Below are positions 17,092 to 26,200 of a stretch of DNA of 64,000 nt, one piece after another (the first letter of the stretch is position 1; each line of letters opens with the position of its first letter). A model generated the notes under the pieces. That model made no database searches and was not told where the DNA came from. It saw only the letters and a program-made list of their open reading frames with translations. The translations under genes and the position numbers were made by a program. Source of the stretch: Emticicia fluvialis (GTDB taxonomy: Bacteria; Bacteroidota; Bacteroidia; Cytophagales; Spirosomataceae); the NCBI RefSeq assembly GCF_024793945.1, contig NZ_JANUSD010000009.1:1-64000 (forward strand), written 5' to 3'.

Positions 17092-18990
17092 TTATTTTAC
17101 TTCTTCGTAGTTTACGTCTGTTACATCTTCATTGTTACTGCCACCGGTTGCGCCGCCTGCGCTGGCTGTCGGCTCGCCGGTTGGTGCAGCGCCGGCCGCA
17201 TAAATCTCTTGCGATGCAGCCTGCCATGCCGTGTTTATTTTCTCCATAGCGGCATCAATTGCGGCAAGGTCTCTGGTACCATGAGCAGCTTTTAGCTCTG
17301 CCAACGCACCTTCGATAGCCGATTTATTACCTGCCGATAATTTGTCGCCGTATTCTTTCAATTGTTTTTCGGTACTGAAAATCATCGCATCGGCCGCATT
17401 TACTTTTTCAATTTTCTCTTTTTCAATCTTGTCGGCTTCTTCGTTAGCTTTGGCTTCATCTCGCATTTTCTGGATTTCGGCGTCTGACAAGCCAGACGAT
17501 GCCTCGATACGGATTTTTTGCTCTTTACCGGTGCCTTTATCTTTGGCCGTTACGTTCAGGATACCATTGGCGTCTACGTCAAAAGTTACTTCAATCTGAG
17601 GTACACCGCGTGGTGCCGGTGGTATTCCGTCTAAGTGGAAACGACCTAACGTACGGTTTTGCGAAGCCATTGGGCGTTCGCCTTGTAAGATATGCAACTC
17701 AACAGACGGCTGGTTATCGGCTGCGGTTGAGAACACTTCGTTTTTCTTGGTCGGAATCGTTGTATTGGCTTCAATCATTTTGGTGAACACGCCGCCCATG
17801 GTTTCGATACCTAATGAAAGCGGGATAACGTCCAGCAAAAGAATGTCTTTTACTTCGCCTGTTAATACACCACCCTGAATGGCAGCGCCAATGGCAACGG
17901 CTTCGTCAGGGTTTACGCTCTTCGATGGTTTTTTACCAAAGAACTTTTCAACTTCTTCCTGAACGCGAGGGATACGGGTTGAACCACCAACCAGAATCAC
18001 TTCGTCGATATCATTTACATTTAAGCCTGAGTTTTTAATGGCTCTGCGGCAAGGCTCCATAGCTCTTTGGATAAGGCTATCAGCCAGTTGTTCAAATTTG
18101 GCACGGCTTAAAGATCTTACCAGGTGTTTTGGAATACCATTTACCGGGAAGATATAAGGCAGGTTGATTTCTGTCTGAGTTGAGCTTGACAACTCTATTT
18201 TAGCTCTTTCGGCTGCTTCTTTCAAACGTTGAAGCGCCATGGCATCCTGACGTAAATCAATGCCTTCATCTTTTTTAAATTCATCGGCAAGCCATTCGAT
18301 AATCACCTGGTCAAAGTCATCACCGCCTAAATGCGTATCGCCGTCGGTTGCTTTAACTTCAAATACGCCATCACCTAATTCAAGAACCGAGATATCGAAT
18401 GTACCACCACCTAAGTCAAACACGGCAACGGTCATGTCTTTGCCTTGTTTGTCAAGGCCATAGGCCAATGCTGCGGCTGTAGGCTCGTTGATGATACGTT
18501 TTACATCAAGACCTGCAATGATACCCGCCTCTTTAGTGGCCTGACGCTCAGCATCGTTAAAGTAAGCAGGAACCGTAATAACGGCTTCGCTCACGGTTGT
18601 TCCCAGATAATCTTCGGCGGTTTGTTTCATTTTCTGAAGAATGAAAGCCGAGATTTCCTGAGGAGTATATTGGCGGTCACCTATGCGGACACGCGGCGTG
18701 TTGTTTGCACCCTGCTCTACATCATAGGCAATTGTTTTCATTTCTGCACTAACCTCATTGAAACGTTTACCCATGAAACGTTTAACAGATTGAATTGTAT
18801 TTTTAGGATTGGTGATAGCCTGACGCTTAGCAGGAGCACCTACTTTTTTCTCACCATTTTCTAAAAACGCAACGATTGAAGGAGTTGTGCGGGCGCCTTC
18901 ACTGTTGGCAATAACCACTGGTTCATTACCTTCCATTACAGCCACACATGAGTTTGTTGTTCCTAAGTCAATTCCAATAATTTTTCCCAT
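17092..18990 (-). CDS. dnaK: Chaperone DnaK (Hsp70)
   Basis: DnaK is the ATP-driven Hsp70 chaperone of the cytoplasm. The 632-residue protein is full length: IIGIDLGTTNSCVAVMEG at the N-terminus, the ATPase signatures VFDLGGGTFDISVLE near 195 and ILVGGSTRIPRVQEEV near 335, the linker DILLLDVIPLSLG, the substrate-binding domain, and an Ala/Gly-rich tail ending in DVTDVNYEEVK. No dnaJ or grpE is next to it. A sigma54-like promoter with a dyad lies just upstream (19036-19097), and a terminator follows, so it is a single-gene unit with its own stress control. Confidence 0.97.
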   Translation of the reverse strand: MGKIIGIDLGTTNSCVAVMEGNEPVVIANSEGARTTPSIVAFLENGEKKVGAPAKRQAITNPKNTIQSVKRFMGKRFNEVSAEMKTIAYDVEQGANNTPRVRIGDRQYTPQEISAFILQKMKQTAEDYLGTTVSEAVITVPAYFNDAERQATKEAGIIAGLDVKRIINEPTAAALAYGLDKQGKDMTVAVFDLGGGTFDISVLELGDGVFEVKATDGDTHLGGDDFDQVIIEWLADEFKKDEGIDLRQDAMALQRLKEAAERAKIELSSSTQTEINLPYIFPVNGIPKHLVRSLSRAKFEQLADSLIQRAMEPCRRAIKNSGLNVNDIDEVILVGGSTRIPRVQEEVEKFFGKKPSKSVNPDEAVAIGAAIQGGVLTGEVKDILLLDVIPLSLGIETMGGVFTKMIEANTTIPTKKNEVFSTAADNQPSVELHILQGERPMASQNRTLGRFHLDGIPPAPRGVPQIEVTFDVDANGILNVTAKDKGTGKEQKIRIEASSGLSDAEIQKMRDEAKANEEADKIEKEKIEKVNAADAMIFSTEKQLKEYGDKLSAGNKSAIEGALAELKAAHGTRDLAAIDAAMEKINTAWQAASQEIYAAGAAPTGEPTASAGGATGGSNNEDVTDVNYEEVK

Positions 18991-19035
18991 ATTGATATTT
19001 CAGTAAATTAATTCAGAATAGTTTAACTCTATTTC

Positions 19036-19052
19036 ATCAATGGACGTGCCAA
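19036..19052 (-). promoter_or_regulatory. Sigma54-like -24/-12 promoter for dnaK
   Basis: Read on the minus strand the sequence is TTGGCACGTCCATTGAT, which fits TGGCACG-N4-TTGC except that the -12 GC reads GA. The predicted start is about 10-14 nt further, leaving a leader near 35 nt to the dnaK ATG. A 7-bp inverted repeat sits upstream at 19073-19097. Confidence 0.5.
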
Positions 19053-19072
19053 GCACTTATTTGGCAGAAAAA

Positions 19073-19097
19073 ACTGACAGATTGGCAGTATGTCAGT
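19073..19097 (-). promoter_or_regulatory. Dyad upstream of the dnaK promoter (putative activator site)
   Basis: ACTGACA 19073-19079 and TGTCAGT 19091-19097 form a 7-bp perfect inverted repeat with an 11-nt spacer, about 24-48 bp upstream of the -24 element. TTGGCAG occurs at 19061 and again inside the spacer at 19082. Position and symmetry suit an enhancer-binding protein or a heat-shock regulator. Confidence 0.4.
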
Positions 19098-19410
19098 AGA
19101 GTAGGCGGCCATCAATAAGATTTTTTGGCCAATGCTTCTCCAATCTTTCATCAGTAAATCTGCCATTGACGCATCTCTTATGTACATTTAAGTCAGCAGC
19201 TGTTGAAATAAAGCAAAAAAAACAATGCTTACCTGATAAGTATGAATCAGCCCTGTTGCCCGGGGGATTCGGCCACAAATGTAAATTTTAATTTTTTATT
19301 TATTTTGTTAGCCTATTTCAATATAATCTTATTATTTTTAGTTACTTTTAGACCATATTAATAAATAGCTATACTTTGTCAGTTCCTCATGCTTTCAAAA
19401 AGCGTAAACA

Positions 19411-19866
19411 ATGGAAACAAAAATTAACCGTAACCCTGCTGAATCTTCAAGAGAAGCTGCATTGGCCAGAAAGTCAGTTGTAGACATGCTGAAAGAATGT
19501 GTGGAAGGATTGTTATACCCCAGTGAGTCTGATGAAAGGCTAAAAGTTATTGACTGGCAGGCCGACCATCAGGCCCCGTTTAATACTATTCTTTTCAGAA
19601 AATACATTGGGCTGCCTGCCACCGAAAGAGTAGAAACAATGCCCTGGGAAAAGTTTTTTGACGTGGTACTCAATAAACAAGACTGGTGGACTGATTATGA
19701 AATTGAACGCGCTGAAAAGTTTGCAACCATAAAAAAGATTATGGAAGAAAATCTGACAGAGCTGGAATACCTGCGCGCGGGCAGGGTAGAAATTGAGGCC
19801 TACCTGATTGGCAAAGATGCCGATGGCAAATGGAAAGGGCTTAAAACCCTGATTATTGAAAGCTGA
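19411..19866 (+). CDS. Nuclease A inhibitor-like protein (NuiA family)
   Basis: This 151-residue cytoplasmic protein resembles the NuiA inhibitor of the Anabaena sugar-nonspecific nuclease NucA. Shared features are GLLYPSESDERLKVIDW near residues 33-49, a FFDVVLNKQDWWTDYE segment near 91, and the end RAGRVEIEAYLIGKDADGKW plus LKTLIIES. NuiA binds the nuclease active site and protects the cell. No NucA-type nuclease gene (DRGH motif) is visible nearby, so the partner may be elsewhere or be a foreign nuclease. Alternative: a member of the fold with another partner. Confidence 0.72.
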   Translation: METKINRNPAESSREAALARKSVVDMLKECVEGLLYPSESDERLKVIDWQADHQAPFNTILFRKYIGLPATERVETMPWEKFFDVVLNKQDWWTDYEIERAEKFATIKKIMEENLTELEYLRAGRVEIEAYLIGKDADGKWKGLKTLIIES

Positions 19867-19876
19867 CAAACTGCCA

Positions 19877-19909
19877 CAAAAAAAGAGGTACCAATGAAAT
19901 TGATACCTC
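19877..19909 (-). terminator. rpmI-rplT terminator
   Basis: GAGGTA 19885-19890 pairs with TACCTC 19904-19909 and CAAT 19892-19895 with ATTG 19899-19902, one C/A mismatch, loop GAA. On the minus strand the stem is followed by TTTTTTTT. Confidence 0.75.
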
Positions 19910-19934
19910 CTTATTACAGATTTAAACCTGCTTC

Positions 19935-20279
19935 TTATTTTACTTTCTCAACTACAGCTCTGAACGCCTCAGGGTGGTTCAAAGCCAAGTCGGCCAATAC
20001 TTTTCTGTTCAATTCAATACCAGCCTTGTTTAGTTTGTCAATCAATACAGAGTATGACATTCCTAACGGACGAACCCCTGCGTTGATACGGACAATCCAT
20101 AAACGACGGTAACTTCTTTTCTTTTGCTTACGACCTTCATAAGCATATACCAAACCTTTTTCAACGGCGTTTTTAGCAACCGTCCAAACGTTCTTACGAC
20201 GTCCGTAATAGCCTTTGGCTAATTTTAAAACTTTTTTACGTCTTGCTCTTGAGGCAACGTGATTTACACTTCTAGGCAT
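19935..20279 (-). CDS. rplT: 50S ribosomal protein L20
   Basis: L20 is an early-assembly protein of the large ribosomal subunit. The 114-residue basic protein begins PRSVNHVASRARRKKVLKLA and contains GYYGRRKNVWTVAK and RRLWIVRINAGVRPLGMSYS, all family-typical. It follows rpmI on the minus strand after 111 nt. In many bacteria L20 also represses its own operon by binding the leader mRNA; the 111-nt spacer with rpmI could hold such a site, but I see no clear structure. Confidence 0.97.
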   Translation of the reverse strand: MPRSVNHVASRARRKKVLKLAKGYYGRRKNVWTVAKNAVEKGLVYAYEGRKQKKRSYRRLWIVRINAGVRPLGMSYSVLIDKLNKAGIELNRKVLADLALNHPEAFRAVVEKVK

Positions 20280-20390
20280 TTTAATTTTTAGTTTTTTGAC
20301 TTTGGCGGTTCAGATTTACATCTTTACTCTTTGGTGCCATTCATCGGGTGAAACAATTGAACCATTGTAAGAGTCTTACACAGACTACCA

Positions 20391-20585
20391 TTACATACTT
20401 AATAACGACTCGATACGGTTGGTATCTGCCGGGCTAACAAGCGTAGCTGAAACCAGGTTTCTTTTACGTTTATTAGATTTTTTTGTCAGGATGTGGCTAT
20501 GAAAAGCGTGTTTACGCTTGATTTTGCCTGTACCTGTAATTTTGAAGCGTTTTTTTGCTCCAGAATTGGTTTTTTGTTTTGGCAT
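20391..20585 (-). CDS. rpmI: 50S ribosomal protein L35
   Basis: The 64-residue basic protein is full length and begins PKQKTNSGAKKRFKITGTGK, with HAFHSHILTKKSNKRKRNL in the middle, all typical of L35. It is the first gene of the rpmI-rplT unit and has a well-formed promoter just upstream. infC, which precedes rpmI in most bacteria, is not present here; the upstream neighbour is an AGE epimerase gene. Confidence 0.96.
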   Translation of the reverse strand: MPKQKTNSGAKKRFKITGTGKIKRKHAFHSHILTKKSNKRKRNLVSATLVSPADTNRIESLLSM

Positions 20586-20629
20586 TGTATTGAACTTTAA
20601 GTATTGAACAAAAAAAGTAAATTGGGGTG

Positions 20630-20661
20630 CAAAAATACAATAGAAATCTTGTTTTTACAAA
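20630..20661 (-). promoter_or_regulatory. rpmI-rplT promoter
   Basis: On the minus strand TTTG (20661-20658) and TATTTTTG (20637-20630) are separated by 20 nt, an exact fit to the Bacteroidetes -33/-7 consensus. The start would be about 38 nt before the rpmI ATG. The -33 element lies inside the last codons of the upstream epimerase gene. Confidence 0.62.
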
Positions 20662-21932
20662 TTTGAGTTCAAAATCTTGTCTAATCGCACCACAGATTGT
20701 ACCATAGAGCGTACATCATGATAGTTTATCTTCCACGAATGGCTCATGTGCTTCCAGATAGGCACACCCTGGCGGGTCATTAAAGGCCACCATTCTCCCA
20801 GTTCATGGTTAATCATTTTATCAAACACAAAACGATGTACGTTTACGTAGGCCTCCCAATATTTTTCGTCTTTCAGGTATCTGAAGGCATCCAGCATACC
20901 AATCAGCATTTCGGCCTGTTGCCAGAATTCCTTCTCGCGGTCATAAACCTCGCCGGCATGAGAACCCTCTACATAAACGCCGCCAAACTCCCAGTCGATG
21001 CCATAAGTTACCGAGTGATTGAAAGATTTTATAATCTGCTCGCGATGGGTGTCATAAGGTAGGCCCAGAATATCCAGTGCGTGCATGAGTAACCACGCAA
21101 ACTCTGAATTGTGGCCATAACTGGTGTTGTCTTCGGCAGCGGCTTTTTGTCCGTCTTCCGTAAAGCGATCCCAACCCCATACAATATCAAATTTAATCTG
21201 CGGTGCCACCGACCAGTCAGCCCAGAACTGGGGAATACCCGTGCCATACTGCGGGTGCATTACCTTAGTTGTTAGCAATTCTATTATTTCAAGCAACTTA
21301 CGACGATGCACCTGCTTGCCTGTGCACTCATAAAGGGTGGTAAAGGCCTCCATTAAGTGCATGTGGGCATCTAGTGTCTTGCGGTCTCCACCGGCAGCGC
21401 CAGGACCTTTTAAGTCCCAGTTTCTTAAAAACATTTCCCAATAGCCGCCATAGTAGGTATCTACTGCATGCACCTGCAATAAGTTAAATACTTTTTCGGC
21501 ATACTCACGGCCGCGTGGGTCGCCGGTTGCCAGGGTATATTCACTTAAGCTATAAATGACAAAGCTGTGGCCGTACAAAATTTTCTCGTCGCAGGTAACT
21601 TCACCTTTGCGGTTCACCATCCAATAGAAACCGCCATACTCTTCGTCCCACATTTTGTTCAAAAGAAAATCTACCCCATGACGTGCCATTTCGGCCAGCT
21701 TACCATCACCGTATCCGGCTCTGTGGGCAGACGAATAAGTAAACACTGAGCGGCTTTGGGCTATCAATGATTTTTCGTCTTCGCCTGAGTCATTACCATA
21801 TTGATCAAAGTGTGTCAGAAAACCTCCATATTGATTATCAACTGTTCTTTTAATCCAGAAAGGCAGCAGGCCTGTGTTCAGGTAGTCTTTTATTTCGTTG
21901 CGCAGTTGCAGCGCAGTCTCTTTTGAGTACAT
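20655..21932 (-). CDS. AGE family sugar 2-epimerase (N-acylglucosamine/cellobiose 2-epimerase-like)
   Basis: This 425-residue cytoplasmic protein belongs to the (alpha/alpha)6-barrel AGE family. It begins LRNEIKDYLNTGLLPFWIKR and contains YGGFLTHFDQYG, AQSRSVFTYSSAHR, KILYGHSFVIYSLSEY, DAHMHLMEAFTTLYE, SYGHNSEFAWLL and KEFWQQAEMLIGM, which carry the conserved His and Arg/Trp residues of the active site. Members epimerise C2 of sugars such as GlcNAc, cellobiose or mannose. Only 14 nt separate it from the PfkB kinase upstream, so the pair is cotranscribed. The specificity cannot be read from motifs. Confidence 0.86.
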   Translation of the reverse strand: MYSKETALQLRNEIKDYLNTGLLPFWIKRTVDNQYGGFLTHFDQYGNDSGEDEKSLIAQSRSVFTYSSAHRAGYGDGKLAEMARHGVDFLLNKMWDEEYGGFYWMVNRKGEVTCDEKILYGHSFVIYSLSEYTLATGDPRGREYAEKVFNLLQVHAVDTYYGGYWEMFLRNWDLKGPGAAGGDRKTLDAHMHLMEAFTTLYECTGKQVHRRKLLEIIELLTTKVMHPQYGTGIPQFWADWSVAPQIKFDIVWGWDRFTEDGQKAAAEDNTSYGHNSEFAWLLMHALDILGLPYDTHREQIIKSFNHSVTYGIDWEFGGVYVEGSHAGEVYDREKEFWQQAEMLIGMLDAFRYLKDEKYWEAYVNVHRFVFDKMINHELGEWWPLMTRQGVPIWKHMSHSWKINYHDVRSMVQSVVRLDKILNSNL

Positions 21933-21946
21933 AGGTTTATAATTGA

Positions 21947-22966
21947 TTATTTAAGGGTTGAATACTTATGATAAACGTTTAGGATTTCTGATGGACTTGC
22001 CGTGCCGGTTTGTCTGAGTTTCTGCACGGTTACGGCAGCGGCCAGGTTGGCAATTTCAAGCGATTGCTCAATGGTTGCCCCTGAACCTCTGGTAGCAGAA
22101 AATGCAGCCACTACGGTATCTCCGGCACCAACGGTGTCAATCTCGCTGGTAATCGGAATCGCCTTTACATTTTTAGTTTCCTGTTTGTCCATGTATAATA
22201 TGCCGTGTTCGCCGCGGGTAACAATGAGGCTGTCGCCAATGAGCGACTGTAACGCTTTGCCGTGGGTAATGCAGGCGTTTTCATCGGCTTCGTTAATATG
22301 TTTAATACCCAGCAGCTTTGCCATTTCTTCGGTATTTACTTTCAGTATCGTATTTTTAATGCAATAGCCATAAGCCCGCAGGTCTGATACAAACAAGCAT
22401 TGCGAAAAACCAGCAATTAACTGATTAAGAAGGGCTATCCGCTGTGGATTTAACAAGGGGTTTGGAAACTGCTGATTAATAATTAAAACGTCTAGTTCAG
22501 GAAGAGAATCGCCTAAAGTGGCTAGTAATTCATCAAACAGGTGATTGGCTAACTGGTTGTTTGTGCCAAAATCCAACCGGTTAGATTCTCCGTCGTCAGA
22601 CATAGGCTTGGTATAAGTACAGGTGTCCCAGTCTTCAGCCAGAACTTTCAGAAACCGGGTGTTAACACCAATAGCGTTGAACAGACTCAGCATTTCTCGG
22701 CCATAAATATCGTCTCCTACACAGCCAAACACCCTGATGTCGTTTACGCCCAAGGCACTCAGGTTATTAACTACGTTTCCGGCCGCCCCTAAAGACGAGT
22801 GCGGTTTACTTGCCCAGAACACCTCTTTTCCTGTTTCAACCGAAAATTCCTTCGTATTATAATTAATATCATAATAAAAGTCGACAGCGAAGTCGCCAAT
22901 TACGCCTATCCGAAGTTTATTAATGTTTTTAAATATGGCCTCAATTTCACTTTTATTAACGGGCAT
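21947..22966 (-). CDS. PfkB family carbohydrate kinase (RfaE/HldE-like)
   Basis: This 339-residue kinase has the PfkB fold. It opens with INKLRIGVIGDFAVDFYYD, has the Gly-rich SSLGAAGNVVNNLSALG near residue 57, TRGEHGILYMD near 247, and the catalytic anion hole DTVGAGDTVVAAF near 275 with the general-base Asp. The order and the N-terminal region resemble the kinase half of HldE, which phosphorylates heptose 7-phosphate, but the nucleotidyltransferase half is absent. It is followed after 14 nt by an AGE epimerase, which suggests joint use of one sugar. The substrate is unknown. Confidence 0.82.
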   Translation of the reverse strand: MPVNKSEIEAIFKNINKLRIGVIGDFAVDFYYDINYNTKEFSVETGKEVFWASKPHSSLGAAGNVVNNLSALGVNDIRVFGCVGDDIYGREMLSLFNAIGVNTRFLKVLAEDWDTCTYTKPMSDDGESNRLDFGTNNQLANHLFDELLATLGDSLPELDVLIINQQFPNPLLNPQRIALLNQLIAGFSQCLFVSDLRAYGYCIKNTILKVNTEEMAKLLGIKHINEADENACITHGKALQSLIGDSLIVTRGEHGILYMDKQETKNVKAIPITSEIDTVGAGDTVVAAFSATRGSGATIEQSLEIANLAAAVTVQKLRQTGTASPSEILNVYHKYSTLK

Positions 22967-23228
22967 CAGTCAGGATATTAAATTCTTGCAAAGTTTTATT
23001 ATAAAAATACAAAATAGATGGAGGCGGTAAAATTGCTAAAAAAAGTCTGAATAGAAATCAAAAAAAACTGAAAACTTCTCAGGCCGGATAACTGTTCCTT
23101 TTAAAGACTTAAAATTTATAAAAACCGACTATTGATATTCAGGGTTTTATCATTTGCTTCAAAAATATTCGGTTCTCATTCAGATATTTTAGTTAATTTA
23201 GTGTGATTGAATCAGTTAAAAACCTACT

Positions 23229-26200
23229 ATGCAGTTTTCTCATTTACATAACCACACGCAGTTTTCATTACTCGACGGCGCCTCAGATATTAAAAAATTG
23301 TTTGCCAAAGCACAGGCCGACAATATGCCCGCTATGGCCATTACAGACCACGGCAACATGTTTGGGGTGTTTGACTTTGTGGCCACTGCCGGAAAGTATA
23401 ACGTAAAGCCCATTGTTGGCTGCGAGTTTTATGTAGTAGAAGACCACACCCGCAAGCAGTTTACCAAAGAACAGAAAGACCAGCGTTTCCATCAGTTATT
23501 ACTGGCCAAAAATGCCACCGGATATAAAAACCTGACCAAACTTTGCTCTTTAGGCTACATTGAAGGCCTTTATGGAAAGTTTCCGAGGGTTACCAAGGCT
23601 TTAATTGAGCAATATAAAGAGGGGCTTATAGCTACGACCTGCTGTATTGGGGCGTCGGTACCCAAAGCCATTTTGAGGAAGGGTGAAGAAGAGGGAGAAA
23701 AGGAGTTCAGGTGGTGGCTGGACAGATTCGGCGAAGATTATTATGTGGAGATTCAACGACATGATATTCCGGAGCAAATTAAGGTAAACGAGGTGCTGGT
23801 GAAGTTTGCCAAAAAGTATGGGGTAAAAATCATTGCCTCCAACGATAGCCACTATGTAGACCAGCAAGACTGGGTGGCACACGATATTCTGCTTTGTGTT
23901 AATACCAACGAAAAACTGTCGACACCTTCTGCCAAGGAGTTTAATGATGACGAGTCTTCTTCAAGAGATACGCGGTTTGCGTTCTACAACGACCAGTTTT
24001 ATTTCAAGACAACTCAGGAGATGTCGACCTTGTTTCATGACCTGCCGGAGTCAATTGATAACACAAACGAGATTGTAGATAAAGTTGAAACGCTCAAACT
24101 GAAGCGAGACATTATGTTGCCGAATTTCCCGATTCCTCCGGAATTTAAGATTCACGCAGATGATGTGATGAACCAGTGGGAGTACCTGAAACACCTGACC
24201 TACGAAGGCGCCATGAAACGCTATGGCGAAATAGGGGTAGAAGTTCAGGAACGCCTTGATTTTGAGCTCTTCACCATCAAATCAATGGGTTTTGCGGGGT
24301 ACTTTCTGATCGTATCTGACTTTATCAAGGCCGGGCGAGACCTGGGCGTTATGATAGGCCCCGGCCGGGGTAGCGCCGCTGGTAGCGCCGTGGCTTATTG
24401 CATTGGTATTACCAATATTGACCCCATTAAATACAACCTGCTTTTTGAGCGTTTCCTGAACCCTGACCGGAAATCAATGCCCGATATTGATACCGACTTT
24501 GATGATGAAGGCCGCCAGAAGGTGATTGACTATGTGGTGCAGAAATACACCAAAAATCAGGTTGCGCAGATTATTACTTATGGTACGATGGCCACGAAAT
24601 CGTCAATTAAAGACGTGGCCCGCGTGATGGAATTACCATTGGCTGACGCCAACTACATTGCCAAGCTGATACCCGATAAACCTACTTATGGTATTGATTT
24701 TCAGAAACTGATACATTACCCGCTTGACGGCCCCAAAAGTCTTTCTGAATTAGGTTTACAACCCGATGAGATTGAAAATGTGAAGAAAGTGCGGGCCATG
24801 TATAACGGCGCTGACCTGACAGCCAAAGTATTGCATCAGGCCGAAAAACTGGAAGGAACCGTACGTAATACCGGTATACATGCAGCGGGTATTATTATTG
24901 CCCCCGAAGCATTGTATAATATTCTGCCGGTTTCTACCTCTAAAGATTCTGACCTGCTGATAACCCAATATGAGGGCAAAATTATTGAAGATGCCGGGGT
25001 TATTAAGATGGACTTTCTGGGTCTGCGAAACCTGACCATTATTAAGGACTGCCTGCGGATGATTAAGGAGAATCATGGCGTGGAAATTGATATTGACAGT
25101 ATCCCTCTGGATGATAAGTTAACTTATGAGTTGTTTCAGAGAGGGGAAACCAATGCGGTATTCCAGTTTGAGTCTGACGGTATGAAAAAATACATGAAAG
25201 ACCTGAAACCTGACCGCCTGGATGACCTCATTGCCATGAATGCCCTGTATCGCCCGGGGCCTATTGCGTACATTCCGAATTTTATTAACCGTAAGCATGG
25301 CCGGGAAGAAGTAACCTACGACTTGCCAGACATGGAGGAGTATCTGGGTGAAACCTACGGTATTACGGTTTATCAGGAACAGGTAATGTTGTTGTCGCAG
25401 AAACTGGCCGGGTTCTCTAAAGGAGATGCCGACGTATTGCGGAAAGCAATGGGTAAAAAAGACCGGAAGACACTTGATAAACTGAAACCGCAGTTTCTGG
25501 AAGGAGCCAAAGCCAAGGGGCATCCTGAAAAAGTACTTGAAAAAATATGGACCGACTGGGAAGCCTTCGCCTCTTATGCCTTTAACAAGTCGCACTCTAC
25601 CTGTTATGCGTTTGTGGCGTATCAGACAGCCTATCTGAAAGCCCATTATCCGTCAGAATACATGGCAGCCGTATTAACGTCTCAATTGGGTAATATTGAT
25701 AAGATAACTTTCTTTATGGAAGAGTGCCGGGCCATTGGCCTGCCTATTCTGGGGCCTGACGTAAATGAGTCGCACAAGCAGTTCAGTGTTAACAAAAAAG
25801 GAGAAATACGCTTTGGTATGGGTGGCATTAAAGGCACCGGCGATGCCGCCGTAGATGCCGTAATTGAAGAACGAACCAAAGGTGGTGCATTTACCGATAT
25901 TTTTGATTTTATAACACGTGTTAACCTGAGAACCGTTAACAAAAAGACACTGGAATCTTTTGCTTATGCCGGGGCTTTTGACTGCTTTACTGAATTACAC
26001 CGGGCACAATATTTTGATGATTCTGACGGCACATCGCTGATTGAAAAGCTAATCAGATATGCCAATAAATTTCATGAGAACGCCTCTGCCGGGCAAAATT
26101 CTTTGTTTGGTGCCGTGGGTGGAAGCGGTTTTGATATTGCCAGACCTAAAATTGCTCCAACCGAAGAGTGGGGTGATATTCAGAAGCTGAAATTTGAAAA

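Larger units (their letters stand above)
18991..19410. other. 420-nt divergent region between dnaK and the NuiA-like gene
   Basis: No believable gene lies here; a 61-codon minus-strand frame at 19093-19278 has no family features. The dnaK-proximal part holds the sigma54-like promoter and dyad. CAAATGTA at 19276-19283 is a minus-strand TAnnTTTG match (TACATTTG) but lacks a -33 element and would give a 280-nt leader. The part before 19411 is strongly AT-rich. Confidence 0.55.

Noticed and set aside
19093..19278. 61-codon minus-strand frame upstream of dnaK
   Set aside because: It covers the promoter dyad and spacer; no family features, no conserved start context.
18991..19410. CIRCE element for HrcA control of dnaK
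   Set aside because: The consensus TTAGCACTC-N9-GAGTGCTAA is not present.
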